From contig NW_002060946.1 of the NCBI RefSeq assembly GCF_000150275.1, positions 3,119,454 to 3,183,453 on the forward strand: a DNA stretch of 64,000 nt, read 5' to 3'. Each line of letters begins with the position of its first letter. Position 1 is the stretch's first letter. The position numbers and the translations under genes are program-made. Shown piece by piece: positions 34,570 to 48,078 of the stretch. The notes beneath the pieces were generated by a model. The model was not told where the DNA came from and searched no databases. It saw only the letters and a list, made by a program, of their open reading frames with translations. This DNA is from Trichoplax adhaerens. Lineage: Eukaryota > Placozoa > Uniplacotomia > Trichoplacea > Trichoplacidae.

Positions 34570-37346
34570 CTGCTAATGTTTTGTAATTTTTCTCGTACAG
34601 TCATATCAACATATTTAAAGCCTTAAGAAAGAAAATAAAATCCAAACGTGTTAACGTTACAGTAACTACATTTTAATAATCGATTTTATCTGTAATTTTC
34701 AACCTCTATGTAGACTATGATAGCGTGAAGGTCCGTTCTATAGTTCACACATTTTTAACAGGCACTGCAGATTTTTTAGGCATGTACATCTCGCCCTCGC
34801 CCTTTAATCTTTTATTGTTCTAGTATACTGGACTATTTGACACACCTAGTGTTGTTCTATAAGAAACTTATTTTTAATACACTTTCACTATTTAACAGTA
34901 AAATTAGTCTTAAGTGATAGTTGGAAAAGAATCTATAAATTAGTTTGATGCTATTCTAATAGAATACGGCAGATCTACAAAGTCTAAAATCAGGTGTCAC
35001 GAAGTAGCTTTTGTGTTCGAACCAAAACTTTAATATCTACTCTAATGAGTTGATCTCTGTTTAACTCTCAGATATCAACAGTGAAAAACTAGCTTATCCC
35101 CCATATTTGTGGGTAGCAAAAAATAAATGATAGTGTCTACAGTCAAGGTCTTCATTAAACCATCTTACGAATTAGGATAGCATATTATACTACAACATAA
35201 CTGAAACTCTACTCATAAGAATAATATTCAGACCTTTATATAGTTCTACGATTTTACGCATTGCATATGTATGCAAGTACTTATTTTTCTCGATATAATA
35301 TAATTTTTGTAAGCTAATAAATCTTATAACTCTTATAGCATTAATATTTACAACATATTTAGGTGCTATTTAACACCAATAAAGCTTGTTAATTAATATT
35401 AATTATCACATCAGCTACTTATTACTTCTACAAGACGACACCGGCACATATTTAGCCTCCGCTATCTAGATATTTACTATACGTGCTCTAACTATCAATA
35501 TAGCAATTAACGCTTTGCGATTTAGGCTAAGCTTAGTATTGATCTAGCTAAATTTATCAGACGTCAATATTATTCTAAATTAGCATAACACATGGAGCGA
35601 GCCATGTAATACCAGGCTATATTTAATACTAATTAGTTGGAAATTTTTTTTTATTTTAAGAATTGAGAACTAGGTGTAAGTATTATTTGGAGAATGATTT
35701 CAAAATAAAACCAGACCTGAAAAACAGTTGCACACTGTAAATACTCATACTAGAGGTTGCACGTAAAATAGAAAACCGTTATTGAGTAGATATATCAATT
35801 ATTGCATGTAAAGTGGCTAGTCCGATGATTTCCTTGTCATTGTAATTGCAGTATGAAATAGAAAATAGACCAACCTGAATACAAAAATTATTACTTTACA
35901 GAATTCATTTTTACACTGATTGGAATGCTTGAGATTAGTTGTTATGGAATTGTAGTATATGTATAAAGCGATTACAACTACGATTACGTAAAAGGCAAGG
36001 ATTTTTATCGCAGGAAGGTAAAGTCTATTTCATACGAAGATTCCTAAGAAATTTTATATGAATATTTTATCGATCTTAGTTGTCAGTCAATCAATACTAA
36101 TAGAAACTAATAGTTTTAACGATACCAATTACTTAACTACAGCATAACAATAAGGGATTTATATAAAACATCTTCCATAGCTCTCAGTAGTAAGAAAGCT
36201 AAGGGACTATGTATGAGTAATATAAATATGGATTATAATACAACATGTATTCATCCTCTAATTCTTAAATCTGATCCTCGATAAATCCTAAAATTATTAT
36301 TAGATGTTTTATTCTATGAAAGTAGCTCCAACTTCGTTATAATTTCCAACCTATCCGATTCGTTGATAGAATTGCTTATTCTCACGCCATATCATATAAA
36401 CGCTATGATTATTTTGAATGGTCTAATAAATGTGTTATCCTACAGCCTCGAATATTGCTGGTACCGTTATAAGTTAAGAAAATTAAATCAATTACCTACA
36501 ACGGTTACTTCATCATTACATAAATGCTAAGACTGAAATAATGTCAAAACTTTATAAATGGAAATCTACCTAAAATAAAATTGAATACCATACTTTTCTT
36601 TGCTGTGATTGATTTTATTTATGATCAAAGATTGAATTTTCTGATTAACCGATACGGAGAGGATCTAATCAAGCCATCAAGATGAAATAGTGTTAAAAAA
36701 TCGAAATTTGTATACAGAATATTGTTGCCATTACAGATATTTATATGCAATACTGTTATCTTGTAAAAGGATATGTATTATTATTATATAAAAAGTGCGT
36801 ACCTCCGATAACTGTTAGAATCGATTATTTTGAGAAAAATATTAAACTGGTATCATATTTCAGTCGGTAGCTCTCATTTTGTGGTCTCTTTCTTCGCTGA
36901 TTCTTTATTACTAGCTAGCAGATTCCCAATTAAACTGTAAATTCATTCATAAAAAATTCTAATACACCGTTTTAATCCTGGAATGCTGCCAATGAGCCTT
37001 CAAGGCTAGCCAAGGGTATTTCTTCTGGTATTTTGTGCTTGATACCCAATAAAATAAAATTGCAAGTTCGTATCTGCTATGGCCGTAAAAAGTGCTATTT
37101 GAATAAGCTCCAGTTATCGTAGACTAAGAAAGAAGTCTTTGGATTACAGTACAATTTACTATAAGTTGTTTCTTGCGTTGCAAGGGTATTTGCCTCAGTA
37201 TCCTACACATTTTACTAAGTTATTGCAGTTTACATCTCTGACTCACAACTGTAACCATGATTCTAGTTAATGAAGATGGTTATACCATAATAAATGTTGA
37301 TTTAGAACTTACAGTAACATTCAAACTAATATGAAGATTTCGTAAA
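34570..37346. other. Intergenic, nothing recognised
   Basis: AT-rich DNA with no supported gene, RNA or repeat. Confidence 0.4.
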
Positions 37347-37406
37347 CTACCGTATTTAAAATTACGGTAGAATTAACGTTGATACAGTTTAAGGGTAAAA
37401 CTGTAT
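37347..37406. repeat. Two adjacent hairpins
   Basis: CTACCGTA (37347-37354) pairs with TACGGTAG (37363-37370). Then ATACAGTTT (37382-37390) pairs with AAACTGTAT (37398-37406). Both are exact and short-looped. Confidence 0.65.
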
Positions 37407-39074
37407 TTGGTTACAATGATTAATTTACATCTATCTCATCCATCGCAATCGTACAGTACCGTTAATGTTGAATAGAAGAATGAAGCTTTAATTTTTGAAA
37501 TAAAATCAGAAGCAATTCCCATGGATAAATTAATAATAAAAGATTTTTCAAATAGAAACTCCTACAGTTATCTACGCGTATTCAAGCATAGTATTTACAA
37601 TAAAAGAAATTTTTAGCTGTACAATCGATGCTCATTTATTTCATCTGGATTAATTGAAGCTAATCACTTTTATACTAGATGTTAATGTACTTTGTAGAGC
37701 CGAACTAAAGAAATGTTTTTATACAGTCAAGGCTCCATCATTAGAGATCAAGAGGAAAAGCAATGCATAAATAAACATCGGTAGCAGCGTATGCAGCGGT
37801 ACAAAACTATTATCGCTTACATGGTTCATTAGACAATCAATGACTGCGCAATTGATGTCTATCGATAATATATCTTTTTAGACCTGCTAGTAAATGCCTA
37901 CTTCTATAAGACAAGGATTCATTTTGAAATCGATTGGATAGAATGGCAATTAATCAAGTTTTTCACGAGTGAAGTCAATTTAAAGAATTAAATCTAATAG
38001 GAAATATCGATCCGTATTGGAATACCTCTAATAATATATACTGTATATTCGAATAGTTATTTCATTACAACTAATAAATATTGGAATTGTCATCATATAA
38101 CCCTAAAATAGATTAATAAATAATCAGATTACGTGATAATAATCTCACATGGATTTTTTAGGGAATGCTTGTTAAGGTCTACGGTAAAAATAAATTTTGT
38201 AAGAATAACAATGATGAATAGATTCAAATTTTAAAAACTGTAAAGCATTTTGATTAGCATATTCGATAAAAATAACGGAAAAAGTGAACTTCCTATTAAG
38301 GAAGTACTTCAAGACAGTATTATTGAATATACAACTGACAAAATATAACTGTAGAAAATAACACGGAAAGACGTGTGGCGATCGAATATAAGGCCGAGCA
38401 GATAGTACATCGCGCAGTTGCTATTTCTTTGTTGTACGATAAGGTCTATAATTCTCGGATACTCTTAGAATAAAACTCATAAAGCTAAACAACCTTCTAG
38501 CTACTCATAGTATTTGTGAGTCTATAGTTCATTAAATTCACGGTATTTCTCCTCAGTTAGTAGGAGTCCTGAAGTAGCTAGTAGCGAAGTTTAGATGATC
38601 ACAAAGCTGAATCTGTGACAACAGAACAGCGATTATGAACAAGCACAACTATAATCTCATATGCCTAATCATCATGGCTGATCATTCGGTTAATAGTAAG
38701 TACTAATGGTAATTGCAGAATAGAGGAACAAACAGATAAGTAGAGTAAATCTAGATATATCACGCAAGCATTTTATACTTAAGCAAGTGAGAATCTCAAA
38801 CAACGATCTAATGTAATTATAAATGGAGATAAGTTATCTTGGACTCAATAAATAAGCTAAGTATTAGCGGGAGGAGTACTTTTGTCAATCTCCTTAATAT
38901 AAATCGATAAATGTTGTATATGAAATTTGCTAATTTTTCTCATTTCTATAGAACCAACAAGGAAAGTATTAAAACGACGTACACCTTCGGAATCGATATT
39001 AGAAGACCGAATTGGCACAAGTCCATTAGGATTTTCAGAATCAGCTGTGCCATTTGCTTGTTTCGATGGCTGAG
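37407..39074. other. Intergenic, nothing recognised
   Basis: AT-rich DNA downstream (on the minus strand) of the receptor pseudogene at 39 kb. Confidence 0.4.
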
Positions 39075-39935
39075 TTAGCCCAAGAGAATTTTTAAGTGAT
39101 TTAGATCGACAACATAGCCAAATATTTGCATCATGATTTGCAGTTGCTTTCTATAGTATTTATTAACGGTTATGTAAATAATGGGATTAAGGGAAGAGGT
39201 AATCATTACCATTACTGAATTGATAAATATGGTGATTGAGTAATATTTGACAATGCCAAAATTAAATGAGGTGAAATAGATTTGGTATGGCGCCCAACAT
39301 ATAGAATAAGCAAAGTGCTGATATAAATGCCATAAGCGTTGGTTGTTTCGCCATCCTGCGATTTTTTTCTTTCATGAATGCATTACCGGCGGCCATTTTA
39401 TTAGTCGTTTCATGGAAAAATGGTAGAATTAAAATGTAGAAAGAAAATGTAACACTGATCGGCAATAGAAATTTCAACATAAATAGCGTGAATTGTATAG
39501 CTCCGTTAAAGACGGCTTCGCCTGGTAATGATCTTCAGAGACACCAAAGACTTTTACCGGGGTGATGATAGCGCTGATATAGATTTTTGCAGTAAAAACA
39601 CTTTTATATTTTGTAGGCTTGGCAATCAGATACCAACATTCTATACTTAGTGCTACAATTAAACATAATGATATTATACCAAGCGACCAAAAAGAAATAA
39701 TAAGAACGATACACGGCGCAATATAAGTAAGGACTTACTCCTGAATAAATTGCAACTTTGCCTTCCAACATAGTATCTGTGGCAATTAAGATGCCAACTT
39801 CAGTCTAGCAATCCACGGTGGCTTACACTAGGATTAATTTACTGGAGGCATAGTTATAGAGCGATTTATTAGTGATAAAATTGAACAAATCAGTCTATTA
39901 CCGCAAATTGCAATAATTCAAACAGTAATATTGAT
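39075..39935 (-). pseudogene. Class A GPCR pseudogene, relative of the receptor at 53956-55107
   Basis: Read on the minus strand, receptor pieces appear in order. A TM1 remnant with AICGN is near 39910. TM2 is largely lost and holds stops. The first extracellular loop has TDTMLEGKVAIYSG near 39760, then YCAVYRSYYFF. After a frameshift the TM3 end has LSIECW and KPTKYKSVF near 39600 (the usual Arg is Cys). TM5 to TM6 is open at 39480-39262. A further frameshift inside CWAP leads into TM7 with NPIIY near 39190 and a tail ending at 39075. The KNRRM.K.PTLMAF stretch and the TM7 match the 53956 receptor closely. At least three frameshifts or stops and the lost Arg of the E-R motif mark it as dead. 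Confidence 0.85.
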
Positions 39936-40411
39936 CGTCTTGCTGACTATTAGATCAGCATAGCCACTGGAATAGCCGCTTGTGGGTCGAGATACATTGG
40001 ATCTGTTATCTGCCATATTAAAAATAATCGTATGACGGTACGGCAAATGTTACGCAAGGTAAACACTTTCTCTTCGAAATTTGCTTCTTGCAGTGTCAAG
40101 ACGGAATTATGATTGTCATGTAGTCGAAGTATTATCGACAGAACTAAATTTTGATCGACGTTCCTTTTAGTAATAGCTTTCATACTCCTTCAAATAAGTT
40201 AGGATAGCTGATGGCTATTAAAATGCTATTGACATAGAACCACATCTATTCTGTTTGTTTTGATTAGGTACTTTTCGATTCGTATCAGCTTATCATCTCA
40301 TTATCTTTTCACAAAAGCAAAATCTATTTATTATTTGTAATTAAAATCTTTCTAAGAAAATATATTTATGACAATACTTTATTCTACGACAGGATGAATT
40401 TCACTATTATT
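39936..40411. other. 5' flank of the receptor pseudogene
   Basis: The minus-strand open frame at 39950-40183 lies where an N-terminal extension might have been, but it does not resemble a receptor and is not counted as a gene. Confidence 0.35.
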
Positions 40412-40430
40412 TTAGGGTTGGGGTTAGGGT
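40412..40430 (+). repeat. Short interstitial telomere-like tract
   Basis: The sequence TTAGGGTTGGGGTTAGGGT contains three hexamers, two exact TTAGGG and one TTGGGG variant. TTAGGG is the usual animal telomere unit. It is only 19 bp long. Confidence 0.7.
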
Positions 40431-43400
40431 CATTTAGAATCATTCTAAAATGTAACAAAAATTTATTAATAATACCACGATAACATCTCATTATATCAAG
40501 ATATTTCATAAAATCACACTGGATGTACTTATTAACTGAGGGTTTAAAATGTAATTTTTTGTCATAACTTCGACGACCAACGATACAGTAAAGTATTGAA
40601 GGCTACATAGACTTACATTAGATGTTTTATGCTAAAGTATACTTTATAGAACATTGCATATTAAGACGTTTGCTAAAAAATTTACGCAAAATAATAACTA
40701 TACTCCGTTGAATATAGATGAATTACCGATGATTCTCCAACCATTTTATGATACGAATTACTAAAATTGAGAACAATGAAATAAGATGAATGGTAAATGA
40801 TTGAATTAATTAAAGTAGGTGGTATTAAATTTCTTTACATCAGAATTTCCGGAATTGACTATAACTCTCTACTGAAGCTAATGTATACAGCTCTGAGGAA
40901 TAGGCTGCTTTACACATAGATGATCTAAAATGGGATATGTTAATCCTTTTTTCTCCGATGAATACCTAAGCATGAAGATTCGTTTACATATTTGAATGCA
41001 ACATTTACATAATAGTTTAATCTACACCTTTAAACTGTTAACAGTCTAAAAATAATTTAGGCTTTTCTTCTGTAGTAAATAACTTACGCTTTTCAAATCG
41101 TAGCGTATTGGGAAAATATTCTATTACCACGGTTAGAAAATGAGATTACTTCCATTATAACCCGGTTTCTTCCAGGGTATAGCGGATACATCCATAACTA
41201 TATCTCTAAATTTTCAATGATCTATGTTATACTAGTTTTATAATTAAAGCTTAAAAATTATCTTTAATTCTAGGAGATGACGTGAAGGAAGTGTGATGTT
41301 TTTTTATTATTACGTACTGATAATAAAGAGTGGATATAGATTGTAGTATTGCTTACTCTTCAGGCTATTTTAAATGAATGGTCGAGTTCTATGTTAGTTA
41401 GCAAAAGAAACACATTTCATACAAATGTGGCATGATGATATAGTTAAATTAAACCGTACATCTATGATCTACAATTCTATAATTTATTCTTATTTTATTA
41501 AGTGAATAAATTTATCAAACAAATTTTTATCTTTACATATACCAAAAAAATTTTGAAACATAGATAAAATAAACTGAATTTTTATCCATTTACTCTCTAT
41601 ACCGTTTAATTTTCATTTCCTTCCTAATGCGGTATTATATATTTAGTGTAGCTTCTAATTATTATAAGTAGATTCTGTGAAATAAAAGCGTATGGTACTT
41701 AAATTCTGATATTAAGTTTTCATTGTTTTTCCCTAACTCAATATCAATCACAGGCGATTGCTGTGCGTTGAATACTCTAATTAGGCTCCATAAATAATAG
41801 AGAGATTATTGAATGTTTCTAATGCAACGGATGATTTTGATCAGTTAGCCATCTTCTTATTCATGTTTATTTTGGAAAGTTTATCAAAATTTTACTTTCT
41901 ATTAAATTAAATTTAGGATCACTTTAATATTTTCGACAAATAGGATATAAAAGATTTGTCTAAAAAATTATATATCGTCGCAATATCCAATATTGTACGT
42001 TATATATCAACTTGTATATTTGTGTAAATAATAGAAGAGAACTTAGGTACAATATTTAAAATCGACTTAGTCTTTAGAAGAGAATCTGAATTAACACATA
42101 TTCGTACGGTAAGTACTAAATCTTAACGAGATTATCAGGCTTATATCTAAGATTTAAGACAGATAGAATTATTCAACATTAAAATTCAGCATTTTAATTA
42201 AATTCAAATCAAATTAATGATAAAATTACCCGATTGCTATGTTTGTGATCAACTTAACAGATAAGAATAGAATAGCGCCAGCTGCAGAGAATAAAAAAAG
42301 CGATATTGTCGCTTGAGCTAGTTCCAATAAATAACCATTAAGATAAAAGACATTATTTATGCATGCAAGGTAATAAGGTGATCCAGCTTTTAAACAATAA
42401 TTATCTCAACTTCACGGATGATAATCCTGTCTGATTAAATTAATGCGATGCTTTCAATGAATGTTATTGTTTATTAATAAATATGGATTGACCCGATGAT
42501 TAATTTATATTGCAGCCGTCTTAGTATTCCATGGAAATTAAATAGTAAATAATTTAGATTTGGTGTACAAAATTGTTAGAAATAGGAAAGAATTATCGTC
42601 ATAATGCGCTAAGTAATCACATCTCTAAAATATTATCGTAGCTACTAACCCTTGAAGTGAAAATTTCCGATTCTATATTCAATTAATGCTAGTGCCTTAC
42701 AGTTTGCATTTTTTTAAACAATATAGGTAGGATTTTGTTAATTGGCGTACTTGATGACCTACTCTAGATGTGCAATGGCATGCTGGATATAAAGAGAGCA
42801 TTTGTGTGGCGGTTAAGCTACATTTCTGATCATAAAAATAACTGTAATTTCTGTGACCTAGGCTTCCAAAGCCATCTAATTGATCGGTATAAATGTCACT
42901 GAAATAACTTCAAGCAAGAATCACTAATAATATGTTTGTTATTTTAACTTAACATAAACTATATTTTATCATACTATATTATATTGACTTAATAAAAATT
43001 AAGAGGCCTTACTAGGATTTAAGGATATAGAAAATATCGTTCATGTTTGAGCTTTATAGTAGAAAGGAAAGCGAGACATACACCATAATAGTTATTACTT
43101 AAAGGATGCTCATTAAGTTACTTCTCCGTTAACAAAACTTCAGTCTATACCTCAGTTTATGGTACAGTAGATTTTTCCATAGTAAGTATTTAACCCCATA
43201 AATTTTACCTAAAGTACACTTTAAATCTTTTGTAGATATGTTTATTAATATTATCTAATAAATTTAAAGCATCGAACAGTTGAGTAATGCTTGAAAAAGA
43301 CAAAATTTTGAGGAACTATGAGCATACTTAGTAATATCCTAAGGATATAAATAGTTCCTTAGATCACTTCAGGTCTGATTTTCATGGTGTTCTTGCTATC

Positions 43401-44329
43401 CAAAAGAATCATGCTTTCGTTTAGGATCCTCAGCCAACGCTAGTGGGCATTGTTTACGTAAAAAATTTTCTGTCGAATCGTAAATCCTATTTATTTTTCA
43501 AATTATCTCGATTTAGAAAGATATTGAAGTAAACACTATCAAAAATAGTATAATCCAATTACATTGAATATATCATAAAATGAAATATTAAAAAAGAGCC
43601 CATAAGGACAGTTGGAAGCAGAATAATACTTTTACTAGATTATCTACTTATGTGATGCCAACACGTACAAAATATCTCAATTAGGACATACTGAAAGTTT
43701 AGCCCAGCTCTGTAAATTGCAACATTTCTATGAGATGAAGTCACATGATTCTACCGCAATTTTGACAAACTTTTATATCATATCAATCTAGAATATTCGA
43801 TCTCATATTAAAAAATTCATGTAAGATTAAATGCCAACATTTATGTTGACTCAGATAGCGATATTTTAAAAGCTAAATTTTTGTAAAAAATTACCGTTTT
43901 AAGTCTAACGAGTTTAAATTTAGGATTCTAATCTCGGGGCAAGAGTACAATAATTCGATAATTTTGAATGTCTTATTTGATAGATTGAAGATTTTGAAAC
44001 GCGATGTAATGTTGAGATTTTATTACACTTTATTTATAGGGCTAGAAATATGATATTTGGACTACCCACAGGGTAATGTGACATAGCGAATAATCTGCAA
44101 AAGTTATCGTATTGGCTTAATTAATTAAGATTGCAAATTTTTAAGAGCAGTTTGTGCTGTTATTTGATTATCTTGCTTTCGTAATACTAACTAATTTTTC
44201 AATCACTGTTGGTATATATTTACTAGATCTCCGATTAAGGCTGCTGTTTACTTATTAAGGTATTCTGTAGTATTAATTAACATATCAAAAGCAAAATTAT
44301 AAACGAAATATTCAAATTTAGAAGCTAAG
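40431..44329. other. Long intergenic stretch, nothing recognised
   Basis: Nearly 4 kb of very AT-rich DNA. No open frame above 60 codons, RNA gene or strong repeat was seen. Confidence 0.45.
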
Positions 44330-44670
44330 TCCTCATAATTAATGTATTGGTTGGTGTTTTTGTAATCGAAGATTAACTATTCTTATGCAGAATATCCTCA
44401 TTTTATACAAGGTTAGACAGCTGTATATTCTAATTCTAGCGTAATTTTCAATAATTATCGCCTTTGGATTCTTTCTAATTAATGTGCCATAAGAAAATTA
44501 TGTATTAAATTGACTTAAATTTAAATTAAAAAAATCGAAATCCTCGTAATTAGTATTGATTGGCATTATCGTAATAATAAATTAATTATTCTCATGCCGA
44601 ATATTACTTTACACAAGATTAATCAGCAATATCTTCTGACTCCAGCTTAATTTTCCAGTAATTAGTGTGT
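44330..44670 (+). repeat. 211-bp-spaced diverged direct duplication
   Basis: A block starting 'tcctcataatta' at 44330 recurs as 'tcctcgtaatta' at 44541. It shares 'ttggttgg/attggca', 'attattct.atgc.gaatat', 'acaaggtta/acaagatta' and 'gcgtaattttc/gcttaattttc' in the same order. Confidence 0.65.
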
Positions 44671-47052
44671 CGAATGAGACAAATAAATTTTTATCTGTTC
44701 TTTATTAACGCCCAAATAAACTCTTAGTAAGATTATACAGCGGAGATACAACTAAAGTAATAGTGAGAAACTATCCAGACTCCGAAAATATAGCGTAATT
44801 AAATTCACGCTATTATCAGATCTTAATGTTGATAAAAATTACATGGCCTACTATTATTCCTAAGCGATCGCAAAACTAGCTTCTAATATATGCTTACGAG
44901 CGATAATGATGATGACTACTTTTTCTGCTATTCTTGATAATTAAGACGTTTAATGAATATACATATTGCACCTGATTACTGTTCAAATATTATTTTAGCA
45001 GGACTTATGCAAGAGTAATTGAGCCTAAGCGATACTAAAAATTATTCGGACTCTGCAAATATTAATCAATCATTTTCTATTCCTAGCCTGTACAGCTTAA
45101 CAGACCAAGATATTGTAAACAATTAGAAATTTTCCTGTACTTCGAAAACTAACCGTTTAAATGAATGCATTTTTTTGCGAAATAATGATAACACCCTTCT
45201 CTTAGGATAAATTAAAATATTTCTTTGTGATAATGATAATTTCGATCTGTTATCCTAATAAATCCCCGAATCGCATACAGATTATCTTCAAGAATTGTTT
45301 ACATGTATTTCTTTGCCTCACTAGAATTTTAATTAATAATAATCAATCATTTTAATGAAATTTTTTGTACAGTATAATCTAAATTTGACAATGCGAAGAA
45401 ATATTGTTATGTTAATACATGTTAGCCCACCTTAAGAGTTTTAAAAAATAGTATGCTAACGTTAAACTTTATTTAACGTATCCGTACGAAACTCAATAAT
45501 AACCATATTAGCATCAATGTAATTAGATAAATCACAGTTGTGATGATCTTCAAATGTCGACAAAAGGCCATTATTTACGACATTTCATTCTATTTATGAA
45601 TTATTTACATTTTTTTTCGAAGATGATAATTTATTTATAAGTACTAGAGAAACTGGTAAAAATTCTGCTGCATATAAAGCTTAAGGCATGTACAATAGCA
45701 TCGAAATGATTTGATATTAGTATTCTGCACTTACATCAAAAATAATGACAATGTTATATACCATTGTAATATCGTTTCCACAGTAATTTTAGTCCACAGA
45801 GGAATCCAGTACTATAAAAGCTTTTTATTACAAGGTTCTAAAGAATAGTACAGCAATAATTAATTACTCACAAGAATCTAGTCTAAAGTAATCTGAGCTC
45901 AATTAGATATCAAATCTTTTCTCCTCCTTTACGCTCAGATTTGTACACCTTATATACTTTTCTCTGAATCTATTTAAGGCAATAACATCGTCTACAATCA
46001 GACATGAATCATCACTACATTTTACAGTATTAATCAAACTGCTACAATATTATTACTTTACCATTAATGTCCAACACCGTAAGGTATTGGGCATCTTTAC
46101 AATCTTAGTATTTCAAGTCGTATAACGTCCTGTACCATAATTAGTTAACAGCTATATTAGTGAATAACACTTTCTAATATAGTAGTTACCAGTCACCTAA
46201 ATCTAGCAGCACAAGAATATCTATTTTTAGAAACTTAACTATTCTAAATATAGTACGCAACACAAGCAAATCTAGGGTGCATCACTACAACCATGCATTG
46301 ATTTTATTCTATAAATCTCTTGAACCTGATTTGAATTATTTTGTAGTCGGTATTACAGTATCATTATTTACTAGTAAATCTCTTAGTTAGATAACATATT
46401 ATCGATAGTATATATATTATATCATCGGCTGTAGTTATGTAGATAAATATTATTGAAAGCATTTTCATGGAGCGGTAGCTTTGATTTTATAACTTTTTAT
46501 TATTGATGTGTTCACTAATCATATTATTCTCATAATTGTTAAAACTGGTTGTTGTCGTAAAAGAAATGAAAAGGAGCCATACTCTAAGAGCATATTAGGA
46601 TACTAAGCCTTGTTCTTATTGTCCAAACAGGAATATGCTTTGGAGGTTGATTGGCCAGAATTGAATAACTACTATTACGAAAATATAAATAGTCATGAGG
46701 ACAACATATCAAGCTATCGATATTAATTTCCTACTCCTATAATGCTATATCGTGCCAATACTAATATCAACTCCGTAATTATATTGACTTTGTCATAATT
46801 GATTGACAAGTATAAAGCAGGTGCGAAAAGGCTTTACATCAACAATGAGATCATGAATGGTATTTAAGCCACAGCGCTCCAGTTTTAACCAGTAATTAAC
46901 CCTTGCAGTACCACAACTTATTCCAGCTGATAAAACGACACGAACAATCTTCCTCTCTTTCCTCTAGGTAATCTAGTTCTGATCATTATCTGGACTTGGT
47001 CAGAAAATTTTCTACCCAGTTATTGTTGCTTGAGAATTTCTTCTAAGCCATC
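44671..47052. other. Intergenic and upstream region of the receptor at 47053
   Basis: AT-rich, no gene seen. The last 150 bp before the ATG are less AT-rich and may be 5' untranslated sequence. Confidence 0.4.
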
Positions 47053-48078
47053 ATGAACGCAACCGTATCCATGTTTAATACTTCCACACCTACCCCAGGC
47101 TGGCAACCTGGCCCTACTATCGATCCACTCTTAATTAAAGTATTGCATGGGATATTTGCTACATTATCCATACTTGGCAATACATTTGTAATTGCAATAT
47201 TTCTATCTAGTAAAAGTTTATACCAGCAAGCATCCAGTAAATTTGTCTTGTCATTGGCCTTCGTGGATGCATTAACAGGCGTAATTGTCTTTATTTCGCC
47301 ACGAAGTATTTTAGATGGTGTTTTCCAACTTACGCCTGGCACAACTACTGATGTCCTATGTAGTATTCTGTATTCCGATTACTTCTTTTACTCTTTGGGT
47401 ATTATATCGGTTTATCTTATTACTGGCCTCAACATTGAGCGTTGCTTCATGGCTATAAAACCTTTTCGGTACAAAGTTGTCTTTAAACCGCGCTTGACTA
47501 ATTTTATGATTGCAGTAGCCTTTATCCTTGGGTTTGTAGTCAATGCTCCGAATTTATACCAAAGTCACTACGATCCTCGTGGATTTTGTAATTGGCGGGA
47601 CTTGCCTGGGGGTATTGCATTTAATCGTGCTATCTACTTTATTCTCTTCATGATGAAATTTGTTCTACCACTGGGAATATCATTCATTTGTTACGGTTTA
47701 ATTGTCAGAGCTTTCAAAATCTCTCATCAAAAAATTGTCGCAAACGAAAATTCTCAAGTACATGGTGATCAAAGTGCATTTATGATGCGCCAAGTGACTA
47801 TCATGGCCTTTATTACTACCTTGGTTTACTTTATATGTTGGGCACCTAATCAGATATACTTTACTCTAATTAATTTTAAAGTTTTACAGCTGCAACATTT
47901 TCCTCGCTTCTTTTTCGTTATCTTAATCATGATAAATTCAGTCGTCAATCCTATAATTTATATGACCGTAAATTATCGCTACCAACAACAGTGTCGCCAT
48001 CTTTTCTCAAGATTACGCTCAACGTTTCCTAATTCAACTGCTAACAGCTCTTCGGTATTAATTTCGATGCGCAGCTAA
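47053..48078 (+). CDS. Class A GPCR, single exon (DG subfamily)
   Basis: 341 residues, seven transmembrane segments, all key class A positions present. Asn43 lies in LGN of TM1, Asp72 in LAFVD of TM2. Cys103 at the start of TM3 is expected to bridge to Cys179 in extracellular loop 2. E129-R130-C131 ends TM3. Pro206 is in TM5, CWAP at 262-265 in TM6 and NPIIY at 299-303 in TM7. The N-terminus is about 30 residues, Thr/Pro-rich, with potential N-glycosylation at Asn2 and Asn9. The first extracellular loop has SILDG, matching VVIDG in the receptor at 55107, and the TM3 start shares a Y-Y-F-F-type stretch. The C-terminal tail is Ser-rich, suiting phosphorylation. The ATG at 47053 opens the frame cleanly. 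It would be a plasma-membrane receptor with unknown ligand, one of a pair of close paralogues in this window. Confidence 0.93.
   Translation: MNATVSMFNTSTPTPGWQPGPTIDPLLIKVLHGIFATLSILGNTFVIAIFLSSKSLYQQASSKFVLSLAFVDALTGVIVFISPRSILDGVFQLTPGTTTDVLCSILYSDYFFYSLGIISVYLITGLNIERCFMAIKPFRYKVVFKPRLTNFMIAVAFILGFVVNAPNLYQSHYDPRGFCNWRDLPGGIAFNRAIYFILFMMKFVLPLGISFICYGLIVRAFKISHQKIVANENSQVHGDQSAFMMRQVTIMAFITTLVYFICWAPNQIYFTLINFKVLQLQHFPRFFFVILIMINSVVNPIIYMTVNYRYQQQCRHLFSRLRSTFPNSTANSSSVLISMRS

Noticed and set aside
39950-40183. Minus-strand 77-codon frame before the receptor pseudogene
   Set aside because: It does not look like a receptor N-terminus, and its frame is not continuous with the TM1 remnant.
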